This document shows, piece after piece, positions 44,599 to 51,910 of a stretch of 64,000 nt of DNA. The number at the start of each line of letters is the position of its first letter. Within the stretch, counting starts at the first letter, position 1. The DNA comes from Paenibacillus sp. ACRRY (GTDB lineage Bacteria > Bacillota > Bacilli > Paenibacillales > Paenibacillaceae): the NCBI RefSeq assembly GCF_022346995.1, contig NZ_JAKRNM010000005.1:186001-250000 (forward strand), read 5' to 3'. Both the position numbers and the translations under genes were made by a program. The notes under the pieces were generated by a model. That model did not search any database. It was not told the DNA's origin and worked only from the letters and a program-made list of their open reading frames with translations.

Positions 44599-44765
44599 CA
44601 TATCAAGGGGGTATTGAATGCATTTATTAATCAATAGTGATAAGAAACATTTATGATGTAATGTTTTTCCCATGTTTTAGGTGGTTATTATGGTTACTTT
44701 ACCGCATTAACTCGGTTAAATGTATAGTTAATATGTTGTTAAGTGAAGTTAGTGGATTTATAAAA

Positions 44766-44782
44766 TGTAAGTATAGCTAACA
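44766..44782 (+). promoter_or_regulatory. GlnR/TnrA binding site upstream of glnA
   Basis: TGTAA-GTATAGC-TAACA fits the consensus TGTNA-N7-TNACA at every defined position. Its centre is ~70 bases upstream of the likely start site, a position compatible with activation or upstream repression. Confidence 0.8.
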
Positions 44783-44810
44783 TAGTCGCAAAAAATACCT
44801 TACATAAGTA

Positions 44811-44840
44811 TTGACGATGTCATGTTTGAGAAATTATAAT
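44811..44840 (+). promoter_or_regulatory. Sigma-A promoter of glnA
   Basis: TTGACG (44811-44816), 18 bases, TATAAT (44835-44840). Confidence 0.75.
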
Positions 44841-44920
44841 GACGACAGAAAAAAATTCGAATATGGACATTTTCTTTCGTGGGGTTGTTTATTGTTCGGA
44901 ATATTTGGGAGGACGAATAC

Positions 44921-46345
44921 ATGTCGGTTGAAAACGTATTGAAATCAATTCAAGAGAACAACATCGAGTGGGTAGATTTTCGTTTTGTAGATTTAGCTGG
45001 TCGTGCACATCACATCTCGTTGCCAGCTTCGGCTGTTGATGCAGACACATTCGTAAATGGAGTAGCTTTTGACGGTTCTTCTATCCAAGGTTTCCGTGGA
45101 ATCGAAGAGTCCGATATGGTTATGATGCCAGATCCTGAAGCGACTTATGTCGATCCGTTCACTGCACACCCTACATTGAATGTTATGTGTGATATCTTTA
45201 CACCAGATGGCGAGCGCTATGAGCGCGACCCACGCAGCATCGCTGTTAAAGCTGAAGCTTTCCTGAAAGAGAGCGGTGTAGGTACAGCAGCATTCTTCGC
45301 ACCCGAGTCCGAATTCTTCATCTTCGACGATGTACGTTATGAGAGTGGTACGAACAGCTCTTCCTACTATGTTGATTCCGAAGAAGCATCATGGAACACG
45401 AACCGCAAGGAAGAAGGCGGTAACCTGGGTTTCAAAGTTCGCACTAAAGGCGGATATGTTCCAGTAGCTCCAGTTGATACTCAACAAGATATTCGTAGTG
45501 AAATGTGTCGTCTCTTGGAAGAAGCAGGTTTGTCGATCGAGCGTCATCACCATGAAGTGGCGACAGCAGGTCAAGCCGAAATCAACTTCCGCTTTGATAC
45601 GTTGAAGAAAACAGCAGATAATCTGCTTGTATACAAATACATCGTGCATAACACTGCACGTCAATATGGCAAAGTAGCTACATTCATGCCGAAACCATTG
45701 TTCGGTGATAATGGTAGCGGAATGCACGTTCACCAATCCATCTTCGATGGCGATTCCCCATTGTTCTACGACAAAGCGGGATATGCAAACCTGAGCGAAA
45801 TGGCACTGCACTACATCGGAGGAATTCTGTATCACGCACCAGCACTGATTGCGTTGACTAACCCAAGTACAAACTCATTCAAACGTCTTGTACCTGGTTA
45901 CGAAGCACCGGTAAACCTGGTTTACTCCAAAGGTAACCGCTCTGCAGCAGTACGTATCCCAGTTGCAGCTGTGACACCTAAAGGTTGTCGTATCGAGTTC
46001 CGTACGCCTGACTCCACTGCTAACCCTTACCTGGCATTCTCCGCAATGCTGATGGCGGGTCTGGACGGAATCAAACGCAAAATCAACCCAACTGAGCTTG
46101 GTTACGGTCCACTCGACAAGAACATCTATGACTTGTCCGATGCTGACAAAGAAAACATCCGCAGCGTTCCAGCTTCCCTGGAAGAGGCGCTTGATGCTCT
46201 GGCAGCAGACAATGAGTTCTTGACTGAAGGCGGCGTATTCACGAAAGAATTCATCGAGAACTACATCAACCTCAAACGTGATGAAGCAAAAGCTGTAGCT
46301 ATTCGCATTCATCCGCACGAGTACAGCCTCTACTTCGATTGCTAA
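44921..46345 (+). CDS. glnA: Glutamine synthetase, type I (beta-like subclass)
   Basis: 474 residues from ATG 44921 (GGGAGG upstream). GSI motifs: FDGSSIQGFRGIEESD, PESEFFIFD, HHHEVATAGQAEINFRF, NGSGMHVHQS, NPSTNSFKRLVPGYEAPVN, and EFRTPDST. The length and the C-terminal segment LDKNIYDLSDADKENI..., ending with EFLTEGGVFTKEFIENYI, resemble the adenylylation-loop region of GSI-beta (E. coli type) rather than the ~440-residue GSI-alpha of Bacillus; the Tyr is residue 403. It makes glutamine from glutamate and ammonia. The GlnR/TnrA box upstream indicates nitrogen control. Confidence 0.92.
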   Translation: MSVENVLKSIQENNIEWVDFRFVDLAGRAHHISLPASAVDADTFVNGVAFDGSSIQGFRGIEESDMVMMPDPEATYVDPFTAHPTLNVMCDIFTPDGERYERDPRSIAVKAEAFLKESGVGTAAFFAPESEFFIFDDVRYESGTNSSSYYVDSEEASWNTNRKEEGGNLGFKVRTKGGYVPVAPVDTQQDIRSEMCRLLEEAGLSIERHHHEVATAGQAEINFRFDTLKKTADNLLVYKYIVHNTARQYGKVATFMPKPLFGDNGSGMHVHQSIFDGDSPLFYDKAGYANLSEMALHYIGGILYHAPALIALTNPSTNSFKRLVPGYEAPVNLVYSKGNRSAAVRIPVAAVTPKGCRIEFRTPDSTANPYLAFSAMLMAGLDGIKRKINPTELGYGPLDKNIYDLSDADKENIRSVPASLEEALDALAADNEFLTEGGVFTKEFIENYINLKRDEAKAVAIRIHPHEYSLYFDC

Positions 46346-46374
46346 TCTGATCGAAACATGTCTTACCTACAATT

Positions 46375-46405
46375 AAGCCTCCGGGACTCGCTCTCGGAGG
46401 CTTTT
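46375..46405 (+). terminator. Terminator after glnA
   Basis: AAGCCTCCG-loop-CGGAGGCTT followed by TT. Confidence 0.8.
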
Positions 46406-46574
46406 CCATGAATAGACGATGTAGTACGTTAACTTTGCAGGGTGATAAAGTATTTTGATGACCCTAATTGCTAGCTTCAGTGCTTATTGCCCTTGATGCG
46501 GATAGGGAATACTGATATCATAGCGATAATATTCACTTCATATGTAAGCTACGGATGGAAAGGGCGGGGGAAAA

Positions 46575-47663
46575 ATGACAAAGAGAGCGTATAATTTTAA
46601 TGCAGGACCAGCGGCACTGCCACTGGAGGTTTTGGAGCGTGCGCAAGCAGAATTTGTTGATTTTCGTAACACGGGCATGTCGATTATGGAGATGTCTCAC
46701 CGTGGGGCAGTGTACGAGTCCGTACATAATGAAGCTCAGGAGCGTTTGTTGTCGCTCTTAGGCAATCCGAAGGGATACAAGGTTCTATTTCTTCAGGGCG
46801 GAGCGAGCACCCAGTTCGCCATGCTGCCAATGAACCTGCTGGGGGCAGGCCAAACTGCAAGCTATGTCATGACAGGCAGCTGGGCCAAAAAAGCATTGTC
46901 TGAAGCGAAGCTGATTGGTGAAACCCACATTGCAGCTTCTTCCGAGGCCGATAAATACATGAAATTGCCTGATGTATCGAATCTGAGTTTGCCTGACCGT
47001 ACAGCTTATGTACATCTGACATCCAATGAGACGATCGAGGGTACACAGTTCAAGTCTTTCCCGGACACGGGTTCTGTACCGCTAATTGCTGACATGTCGA
47101 GTGATATCTTCTGTAAACCATTCGATCTGAATCAGTTCGGCATGATTTATGCGGGTGCACAGAAAAACCTTGGACCATCCGGGATTACAGTGGTAATTGC
47201 TCGGGAGGAGCTGGTAAGTGAATCACCAAAAACGATTCCAACGATGCTTCGTTACAGCACACATACCGAAAACAATTCCCTGTATAATACTCCGCCTTCT
47301 TTCTCTGTTTACATGGTCAATGAAGTTCTGAAATGGATTGAAGAACAAGGTGGACTGAAAGGGATCGAACAGAAGAACGTTAAGAAAGCAGAATTGCTCT
47401 ATAATACGATTGATTCCTCAGGCGACTTCTATCGCGGCTGTGTTGATGCTGCAGACCGCTCCCTGATGAACGTGACATTCCGCCTTGCTTCGGAAGAATT
47501 GGAGAAACAATTTATTAAGGCTTCCGAACAGGAAGGGTTCGTCGGATTAAAAGGACACCGCAGTGTTGGAGGTCTTCGTGCTTCCATTTACAATGCAGCG
47601 CCTTATGAGAGTGTTAAGGCACTGACAGACTTTATGAACCACTTTCAGAAGACAAATGGATGA
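46575..47663 (+). CDS. serC: Phosphoserine aminotransferase
   Basis: 362 residues (GGGCGGGGG region before ATG). It starts with RAYNFNAGPAALPLEVLE, the hallmark of SerC. LFLQGGASTQFAMLPMN, the PLP Lys in YAGAQKNLGPSGITVVI, and the C-terminal GHRSVGGLRASIYNA are conserved. It converts 3-phosphohydroxypyruvate to phosphoserine with glutamate. It is a single gene closed by a terminator; serA is not in the window. Confidence 0.96.
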   Translation: MTKRAYNFNAGPAALPLEVLERAQAEFVDFRNTGMSIMEMSHRGAVYESVHNEAQERLLSLLGNPKGYKVLFLQGGASTQFAMLPMNLLGAGQTASYVMTGSWAKKALSEAKLIGETHIAASSEADKYMKLPDVSNLSLPDRTAYVHLTSNETIEGTQFKSFPDTGSVPLIADMSSDIFCKPFDLNQFGMIYAGAQKNLGPSGITVVIAREELVSESPKTIPTMLRYSTHTENNSLYNTPPSFSVYMVNEVLKWIEEQGGLKGIEQKNVKKAELLYNTIDSSGDFYRGCVDAADRSLMNVTFRLASEELEKQFIKASEQEGFVGLKGHRSVGGLRASIYNAAPYESVKALTDFMNHFQKTNG

Positions 47664-47695
47664 CAGGCCTTAGCCTTCCAATCTAGCCCTTCCAG

Positions 47696-47730
47696 AGCCT
47701 TCCACATTGACGTGTGGGAGGCTTTTCTTT
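47696..47730 (+). terminator. Terminator after serC
   Basis: AGCCTTCCACA-TTGACG-TGTGGGAGGCT followed by TTTTCTTT. Confidence 0.8.
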
Positions 47731-47781
47731 AGAATTAGAGGATTGCAACAGATACATGAACTTAAAGGAGATTGAACACAT

Positions 47782-48246
47782 ATGGCTTTGCATATCGTAC
47801 TGGTTGAACCGGAGATCCCCGCGAATACCGGTAATATTTCTCGTACCTGCGCGGCTACGGGTACGCATCTGCACCTTGTTCGCCCACTCGGGTTCCGGAC
47901 GGATGATGCTACTTTGAAACGGGCTGGCCTGGATTACTGGCATGCAGTTCACATTGAATATCATGATTCATTTGCTGAGGTTCAGGAAAAGTATCCGGAG
48001 GGGCGCTTTTTCTACGCAACCACGAAGGCGAAGAATAACTATAGCGATTTTTCATTCCAGGATGAAGATTTTTTGGTTTTTGGCAAAGAGACCAAAGGAC
48101 TACCTCCTGAATTAATTGCTGCCAATCCGGAAACTTGTATGAGAATGCCTATGACAGGTGATGTACGTTCATTAAACTTGTCCAATTCGGCGGCAATTAT
48201 CGTATATGAAGCATTACGACAGTTGGATTTTCCGGGCCTGGATTGA
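47782..48246 (+). CDS. trmL: tRNA (cytidine(34)-2'-O)-methyltransferase
   Basis: 154 residues from ATG 47782 (AAAGGAG upstream). SPOUT fold with knot motifs: VLVEPEIPANTGNISRTCAATG at the start, LVFGKETKGLP and the final RSLNLSNSAAIIVYEALRQL. The length matches stand-alone TrmL. It 2'-O-methylates position 34 of tRNA-Leu anticodons. Confidence 0.93.
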   Translation: MALHIVLVEPEIPANTGNISRTCAATGTHLHLVRPLGFRTDDATLKRAGLDYWHAVHIEYHDSFAEVQEKYPEGRFFYATTKAKNNYSDFSFQDEDFLVFGKETKGLPPELIAANPETCMRMPMTGDVRSLNLSNSAAIIVYEALRQLDFPGLD

Positions 48247-48332
48247 TTCAAATTTGCGTCCAAGTGCTTGTTAGAATTCGCTAAAAAAACATTTTTCAAA
48301 AAAAAGGACAAAAAATGTTTATTTCCAGCAGG

Positions 48333-48339
48333 ATTCGAC
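48333..48339 (-). promoter_or_regulatory. Spo0A (0A) box upstream of abrB
   Basis: On the minus strand the sequence is TTTTGTCGAATC, containing a perfect TGTCGAA core. abrB is the classical gene repressed by Spo0A~P. A weaker relative, TTTTGTCC, lies ~28 bases upstream. Confidence 0.6.
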
Positions 48340-48417
48340 AAAATCTTGGCGAATCTTTAAACATAGTACAATTGTACCTAGAAATTTAGAGTAAGATAGG
48401 AGAGGTGTGCCGTAGCT

Positions 48418-48672
48418 ATGAAGCCAGCTGGAGTAGTTCGCAAAGTTGATCAATTGGGTAGGATCGTATTGCCTAAATCTTTGCGTAAAAGGTATCAAAT
48501 GAATGAGGGAGATCCTGTAGAGATCTTAGTACAAGGGGACCATATCATTCTGGAGAGATACCGTCCAAAATGTATTTTCTGCGGATCGATGGAAGAAGTC
48601 AATGAGTTCAAAGAGCGTTACATATGCGCACAATGTCTAGATGAAATGACCCAGCTTCCACAGCACGGGTAA
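48418..48672 (+). CDS. abrB: AbrB-family transition-state regulator with C-terminal Cys4 motif
   Basis: 84 residues (GGAGAGG upstream). The N-terminal ~47 residues form the swapped-hairpin AbrB DNA-binding domain (GVVRKVDQLGRIVLPKSLRKRYQMNEGDPVEIL). Unlike the Bacillus AbrB C-terminal multimerisation domain, the remainder has C52-x2-C55 and C70-x2-C73, a zinc-ribbon or knuckle pattern. It probably regulates stationary-phase genes; the 0A box upstream supports this. The length and Cys pattern suggest a distinct AbrB subfamily. Confidence 0.85.
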   Translation: MKPAGVVRKVDQLGRIVLPKSLRKRYQMNEGDPVEILVQGDHIILERYRPKCIFCGSMEEVNEFKERYICAQCLDEMTQLPQHG

Positions 48673-48680
48673 GTAAAATA

Positions 48681-48719
48681 AAGAAGTATCATGACCGATA
48701 AAGGCATGATACTTCTTTT
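48681..48719 (+). terminator. Terminator after abrB
   Basis: AAGAAGTATCATG paired with CATGATACTTCTT, followed by TTTT; works on both strands. Confidence 0.85.
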
Positions 48720-48768
48720 GTTTTTCAATATACTTTGCAAAAACACAATTAACTGATAATCATATATA

Positions 48769-49692
48769 CTAGCTTAATGGTTTGTTTTCAAGATGGGGAA
48801 GGATATCAGACCAGATCAGGTCCAAAATGGCCTGCATGTTCAATTCGTCACTACTAACGGCAACTACAGCGTCCAATTCGGGCAGAACAACGCATAGTTG
48901 ACCATAAGCCCCATCAGCGCGGTATGCATTGTGAGTACATAGCCAAAATTGATATCCGTATCCTTGTCCCCAATCGCCTTCACCTGGCGTCGTAATCTGG
49001 CGAGTTGTAGCTAGGTCTATCCATTTCGCTGGAACCAGCTGATTGCCTTTCCAATTGCCCTTCTGAAGCAAGAACTGTCCGAACCGGCCTAATTCCTCAT
49101 TCGTAAGCTGCAAGCCCGCACAGCCTAACGTAATGCCCAGTGGAGAGGTTTCCCATTCCACGTTGTAAATCTCCAGTGGTTCAAACAGTCTGGGAATCAG
49201 ATAATCTTTTACAGTCTGGCCCGAGGCTGCCTGAAACATGGCCGAGATCATAAAAGTATCGGCACTGCTGTATGTAAATGCTTCGCCAGGGACTCTGTCG
49301 ATTGGAAGTGACATGTAATATTTAGCCCAATCTTTCTCCGCAAGCGTGGCCCGTTCCTCCGCCCAGAGCACAGGCACATCATGCCCTGAAGACATCCGCA
49401 GTAGATCATACAGTGTGAGATCCGCAGGAGAGAATGCTGTTAGGTCCGGGGCGGGTGTTGGCCATGTGAAGTATTCTCCCAGTTTGGATTCGAGTGTGAA
49501 AATGCCTTCTTCGAGTGCCAATCCTACAGCCATGCAGGTAAACGACTTACTGATTGAATGCTGTAAGCGCCGCGCATCCTCAGTCCGATCCCACATTCCA
49601 CGTGTTTCTCCATGCTGCAGAACACGAACCGACAGTACGTTTAATTGCTGAGCCTCAATATGATGAACAAAGCTATTAACGATGCTGGACAT
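48769..49692 (-). CDS. Serine hydrolase of the beta-lactamase/penicillin-binding protein fold
   Basis: 307 residues. S46-I-S-K49 is the SxxK catalytic motif and FTYSSADTFM gives the YxS motif. YDLLRMSSGHD and CAGLQLTNEELGRFGQFLLQKGNWKGNQLVPAKWI are common to class-C beta-lactamase-related esterases. No signal peptide is seen, so it is probably cytoplasmic and acts as an esterase or amidase. It is divergent from the glycan operon and has a GAAACG/TTTC element 43 bases upstream of its start, so it may share regulation. Confidence 0.85.
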   Translation of the reverse strand: MSSIVNSFVHHIEAQQLNVLSVRVLQHGETRGMWDRTEDARRLQHSISKSFTCMAVGLALEEGIFTLESKLGEYFTWPTPAPDLTAFSPADLTLYDLLRMSSGHDVPVLWAEERATLAEKDWAKYYMSLPIDRVPGEAFTYSSADTFMISAMFQAASGQTVKDYLIPRLFEPLEIYNVEWETSPLGITLGCAGLQLTNEELGRFGQFLLQKGNWKGNQLVPAKWIDLATTRQITTPGEGDWGQGYGYQFWLCTHNAYRADGAYGQLCVVLPELDAVVAVSSDELNMQAILDLIWSDILPHLENKPLS

Positions 49693-49734
49693 AACAACAT
49701 CCTTTCCTTAAAAAAGACGATATTTTGAGTTGGT

Positions 49735-49744
49735 GAAACGTTTC
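49735..49744 (+). promoter_or_regulatory. GAAACGTTTC palindrome upstream of the serine hydrolase gene
   Basis: A perfect 10-bp palindrome whose arms match the outer ends of the two operators at 49959 and 50036, 43 bases before the divergent gene. Confidence 0.4.
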
Positions 49745-49922
49745 CGTAATCTGGAACCAAAATTAGGATTTATGTTAGTACAATCTGAAAGTGATGTCAA
49801 TGAAAGATGTGCAAACGGTTACCAAAAGGTTATATTTTCACAAATAAAGTGCCTTTTGACGCAAATTTACACTTGGAAAAGAAGTTTTTTGAGAAAATAA
49901 CGCGAAATTTGTAAAAAGGTTA

Positions 49923-49952
49923 TTGACAGGATTTACTGATCGGGATTATGAT
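49923..49952 (+). promoter_or_regulatory. Sigma-A promoter of the glycan operon
   Basis: TTGACA (49923-49928), 18 bases, TATGAT (49947-49952). The predicted start site (~49959) coincides with the first base of operator 1. Confidence 0.75.
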
Positions 49953-49958
49953 TTATTC

Positions 49959-49982
49959 GAAACGATTCGAAGAAATCGCTTC
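49959..49982 (+). promoter_or_regulatory. Operator 1 (24-bp inverted repeat at the start site)
   Basis: Arms GAAACGATT and AATCGCTTC around CGAAGA; one arm mismatch. It is positioned to block transcription initiation. The LacI-type regulator at 60416 is the likely ligand. Confidence 0.65.
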
Positions 49983-50035
49983 CAAGTAAAAAGTGCTGTT
50001 TTTAAGTCCATGTGAATCAACGTTAGCTATGTTTT

Positions 50036-50059
50036 GAAACGATTCGAGAAAATCGTTTC
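50036..50059 (+). promoter_or_regulatory. Operator 2 (24-bp inverted repeat, 77 bp downstream)
   Basis: Arms GAAACGATT and AATCGTTTC (perfect inverted repeat) around CGAGAA. It matches operator 1 at 21 of 24 positions. Two sites 77 bp apart centre to centre suggest looping or road-block repression. Confidence 0.65.
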
Positions 50060-50156
50060 GATAACGAGTAGTCTATGGGGGAACGTCAAGAAGTCGTAGC
50101 AGAAAAGCTAGAGTAGAGAGAGTACAGGCAACAGCTGATGATGAAAGGGGTTGCAT

Positions 50157-50921
50157 ATGGCACACATCACGATCGAAACCGGATCGCCTACATTATGCAT
50201 GAACACAAGCATACATGTAGTGTCCAGTGACTCCGGAGAGACTTCAGGCGGTACGCTATATCTGCTGCATGGGGCTGGCGATAATGCGAGTACATGGCAA
50301 CGATTGACTACAATTGAAATGTACGCTGCACAATATGGCTGTACCATCATCATGCCGGAGGCAAACCGAAGCTACTACACCGATATGGAATACGGCCTGA
50401 ATTACTTCCATTACATTACTCAGGAGTTGCCTGAGTTTTGCAGACGTCAGCTCAACCTGAACACGGATCCCGAGAAGACTTACATTGCGGGATTGTCCAT
50501 GGGTGGATATGGTGCTTTGAAATGTGCACTGACTTATCCCGAACGTTATCGCAAAGTGGTTTCCTTATCTGGAGTAACCGACATTCAGACACGGCTTCAT
50601 GATCCCACTATGCCACCCGGTATGATCAAGGAAATGAAAGCGGTTTTTGGAGAACGGTTACAGGTAAAGCCCGATCAGGACATTTACGCGCTCTCAGACA
50701 AATTGTTACATGAGGGCAGGCCTTTGCCGGATGTGCTGAGCTGCTGCGGTGAAAGTGATCCATTTATTGAAATGAACCGCAGATTTGCCGAGTACATGAA
50801 GGGAACTGCGTATCATTTCCGGTACGTTGAATCTCCGGGAGCTCATGAATGGAGATTTTGGGAGCATCACCTGAGAACCATGTTTGATTTTCTGTATAAC
50901 GACAAGACCAAAGTAGAGTGA
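50157..50921 (+). CDS. Alpha/beta-hydrolase esterase (esterase D / feruloyl-acetyl-xylan esterase type)
   Basis: 254 residues from ATG 50157, 6 bases after GAAAGGGG. The nucleophile Ser114 is in GLSMGGYG; CCGESDPF carries the acid and PGAHEWRFWEHHL the His. The oxyanion region is LYLLHGAGDNASTWQR. No signal peptide, so it acts in the cytoplasm. It is the first gene of the glycan-import operon and overlaps the spacer of the first permease, implying it removes an acyl group (acetyl, succinyl or similar) from an imported oligosaccharide. Substrate inferred from context only. Confidence 0.85.
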   Translation: MAHITIETGSPTLCMNTSIHVVSSDSGETSGGTLYLLHGAGDNASTWQRLTTIEMYAAQYGCTIIMPEANRSYYTDMEYGLNYFHYITQELPEFCRRQLNLNTDPEKTYIAGLSMGGYGALKCALTYPERYRKVVSLSGVTDIQTRLHDPTMPPGMIKEMKAVFGERLQVKPDQDIYALSDKLLHEGRPLPDVLSCCGESDPFIEMNRRFAEYMKGTAYHFRYVESPGAHEWRFWEHHLRTMFDFLYNDKTKVE

Positions 50922-50932
50922 GGAGATGCAAA

Positions 50933-51892
50933 TTGAAACCTGCAGCCGAAGGACCTAGCAAAAAGCTGAAGGGAAACTTGAAAGGGAATTCGCTCTGGAG
51001 TGAAATCTGGAAGCACAGAATGACGTACACCCTGCTTATTCCGGGGCTTGTCTGGCTCATCCTGTTTGCTTACATGCCAATGGGCGGTCTGTCTCTGGCA
51101 TTTAAGGATTACAAAGCGAACCTCGGAATCTGGGGAAGCCCATGGAGCGGATTTGAAAACTTCAAATACGTTTTCCGGGATCCAACGTTTATAGACGCGG
51201 TATGGCGGACATTGTATATCAACATTTTGAAGCTGATTATTCAATTCCCTTTCCCGATTATATTGGCCCTGTTACTGAACGAACTGCGTATGCGCAGAGG
51301 GAAAAAGTGGTTCCAAACGATTCTTACTTTCCCTCACTTCCTTTCATGGATTATCGTATCCGGGGTTGTCATCAATGTGCTGGCGTATGACGGATTGGTG
51401 AATAGCACGCTAGCATTGCTTGGATTGCCAACGATTAACTTCCTGGGTTCCGAATCCAATTTTGTACCGATGCTTCTATTAACGGATATCTGGAAATCAA
51501 GCGGATGGAGTGCCATCATCTTCCTCGCTGCGATCTCGGGTATCGATCAGGATCAATATGAATCTGCACAGATCGACGGAGCTTCACGTTTGCAGCAAAT
51601 GTTCCGCATTACGCTGCCGAACATCCTGCCGACCATCACCGTTATGTTTATCCTGTCTGTCGGCGGATTGATGTCATCCGGTTTCGATCAGATCTTCAAC
51701 TTGGCGAATGCCGCAACCAAAAATGTATCGGAAGTACTCGATGTATATATTTATCGGATTACGTTCCAATCATCAACCGACTTCTCGTTCTCGACAGCGG
51801 TCAGCTTGTTCCGTTCCCTTGTGAATATGGTCTTGCTGCTTCTCGCTGACAGATTTGCGAAGCTGCTTGGCGGAGACGGATTGTTCCGATAA
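50933..51892 (+). CDS. ABC sugar transporter permease, LplB type
   Basis: 319 residues from the TTG at 50933 (GAGGAG upstream; the GTG at 50918 overlaps the esterase stop). Six membrane helices; the cytoplasmic EAA-type loop reads YESAQIDGASRLQQMFRITLPNILPT. The N-terminal signature LLIPGLVWLILFAYMPMGGLSLAFKDYK matches LplB/YteP permeases for oligosaccharides. Pairs with the next permease. No ATPase gene is present in the locus, so a shared MsmX-type ATPase is likely. Confidence 0.9.
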   Translation: MKPAAEGPSKKLKGNLKGNSLWSEIWKHRMTYTLLIPGLVWLILFAYMPMGGLSLAFKDYKANLGIWGSPWSGFENFKYVFRDPTFIDAVWRTLYINILKLIIQFPFPIILALLLNELRMRRGKKWFQTILTFPHFLSWIIVSGVVINVLAYDGLVNSTLALLGLPTINFLGSESNFVPMLLLTDIWKSSGWSAIIFLAAISGIDQDQYESAQIDGASRLQQMFRITLPNILPTITVMFILSVGGLMSSGFDQIFNLANAATKNVSEVLDVYIYRITFQSSTDFSFSTAVSLFRSLVNMVLLLLADRFAKLLGGDGLFR

Positions 51893-51910
51893 GAAAGGAG
51901 GAAAAATGAA

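Larger units (their letters stand above)
44520..44920. other. Regulatory region between aroF and glnA
   Basis: 400 bases holding the aroF terminator, a GlnR/TnrA-type box, the glnA promoter and a ~75-base leader, listed separately. A 12-codon ORF at 44618-44656 with AAGGGGG upstream lies before the promoter and is not called. Confidence 0.6.
49693..50156. other. Divergent regulatory region of the glycan locus
   Basis: 460 bases without a gene. Holds a palindrome close to the serine-hydrolase start (GAAACGTTTC, 49735-49744), one sigma-A promoter for the operon and two 24-bp inverted-repeat operators, listed separately. A partial cre-like sequence (49810-49823) differs from consensus at two positions. 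Confidence 0.7.

Noticed and set aside
44618..44656. 12-codon ORF with a strong ribosome site upstream of glnA
   Set aside because: It lies before the best glnA promoter, so it would not be a leader peptide of that transcript; no further support.
49810..49823. Possible CcpA (cre) site in the glycan regulatory region
   Set aside because: It differs from the degenerate cre consensus at two defined positions and lies over 100 bases upstream of the promoter; matches of this quality occur by chance.
49959..50059. Reading the two operators as cre sites
   Set aside because: The spacing of the CG core relative to the TG end is one base off the cre pattern, and the 24-bp repeat extends well beyond a cre.
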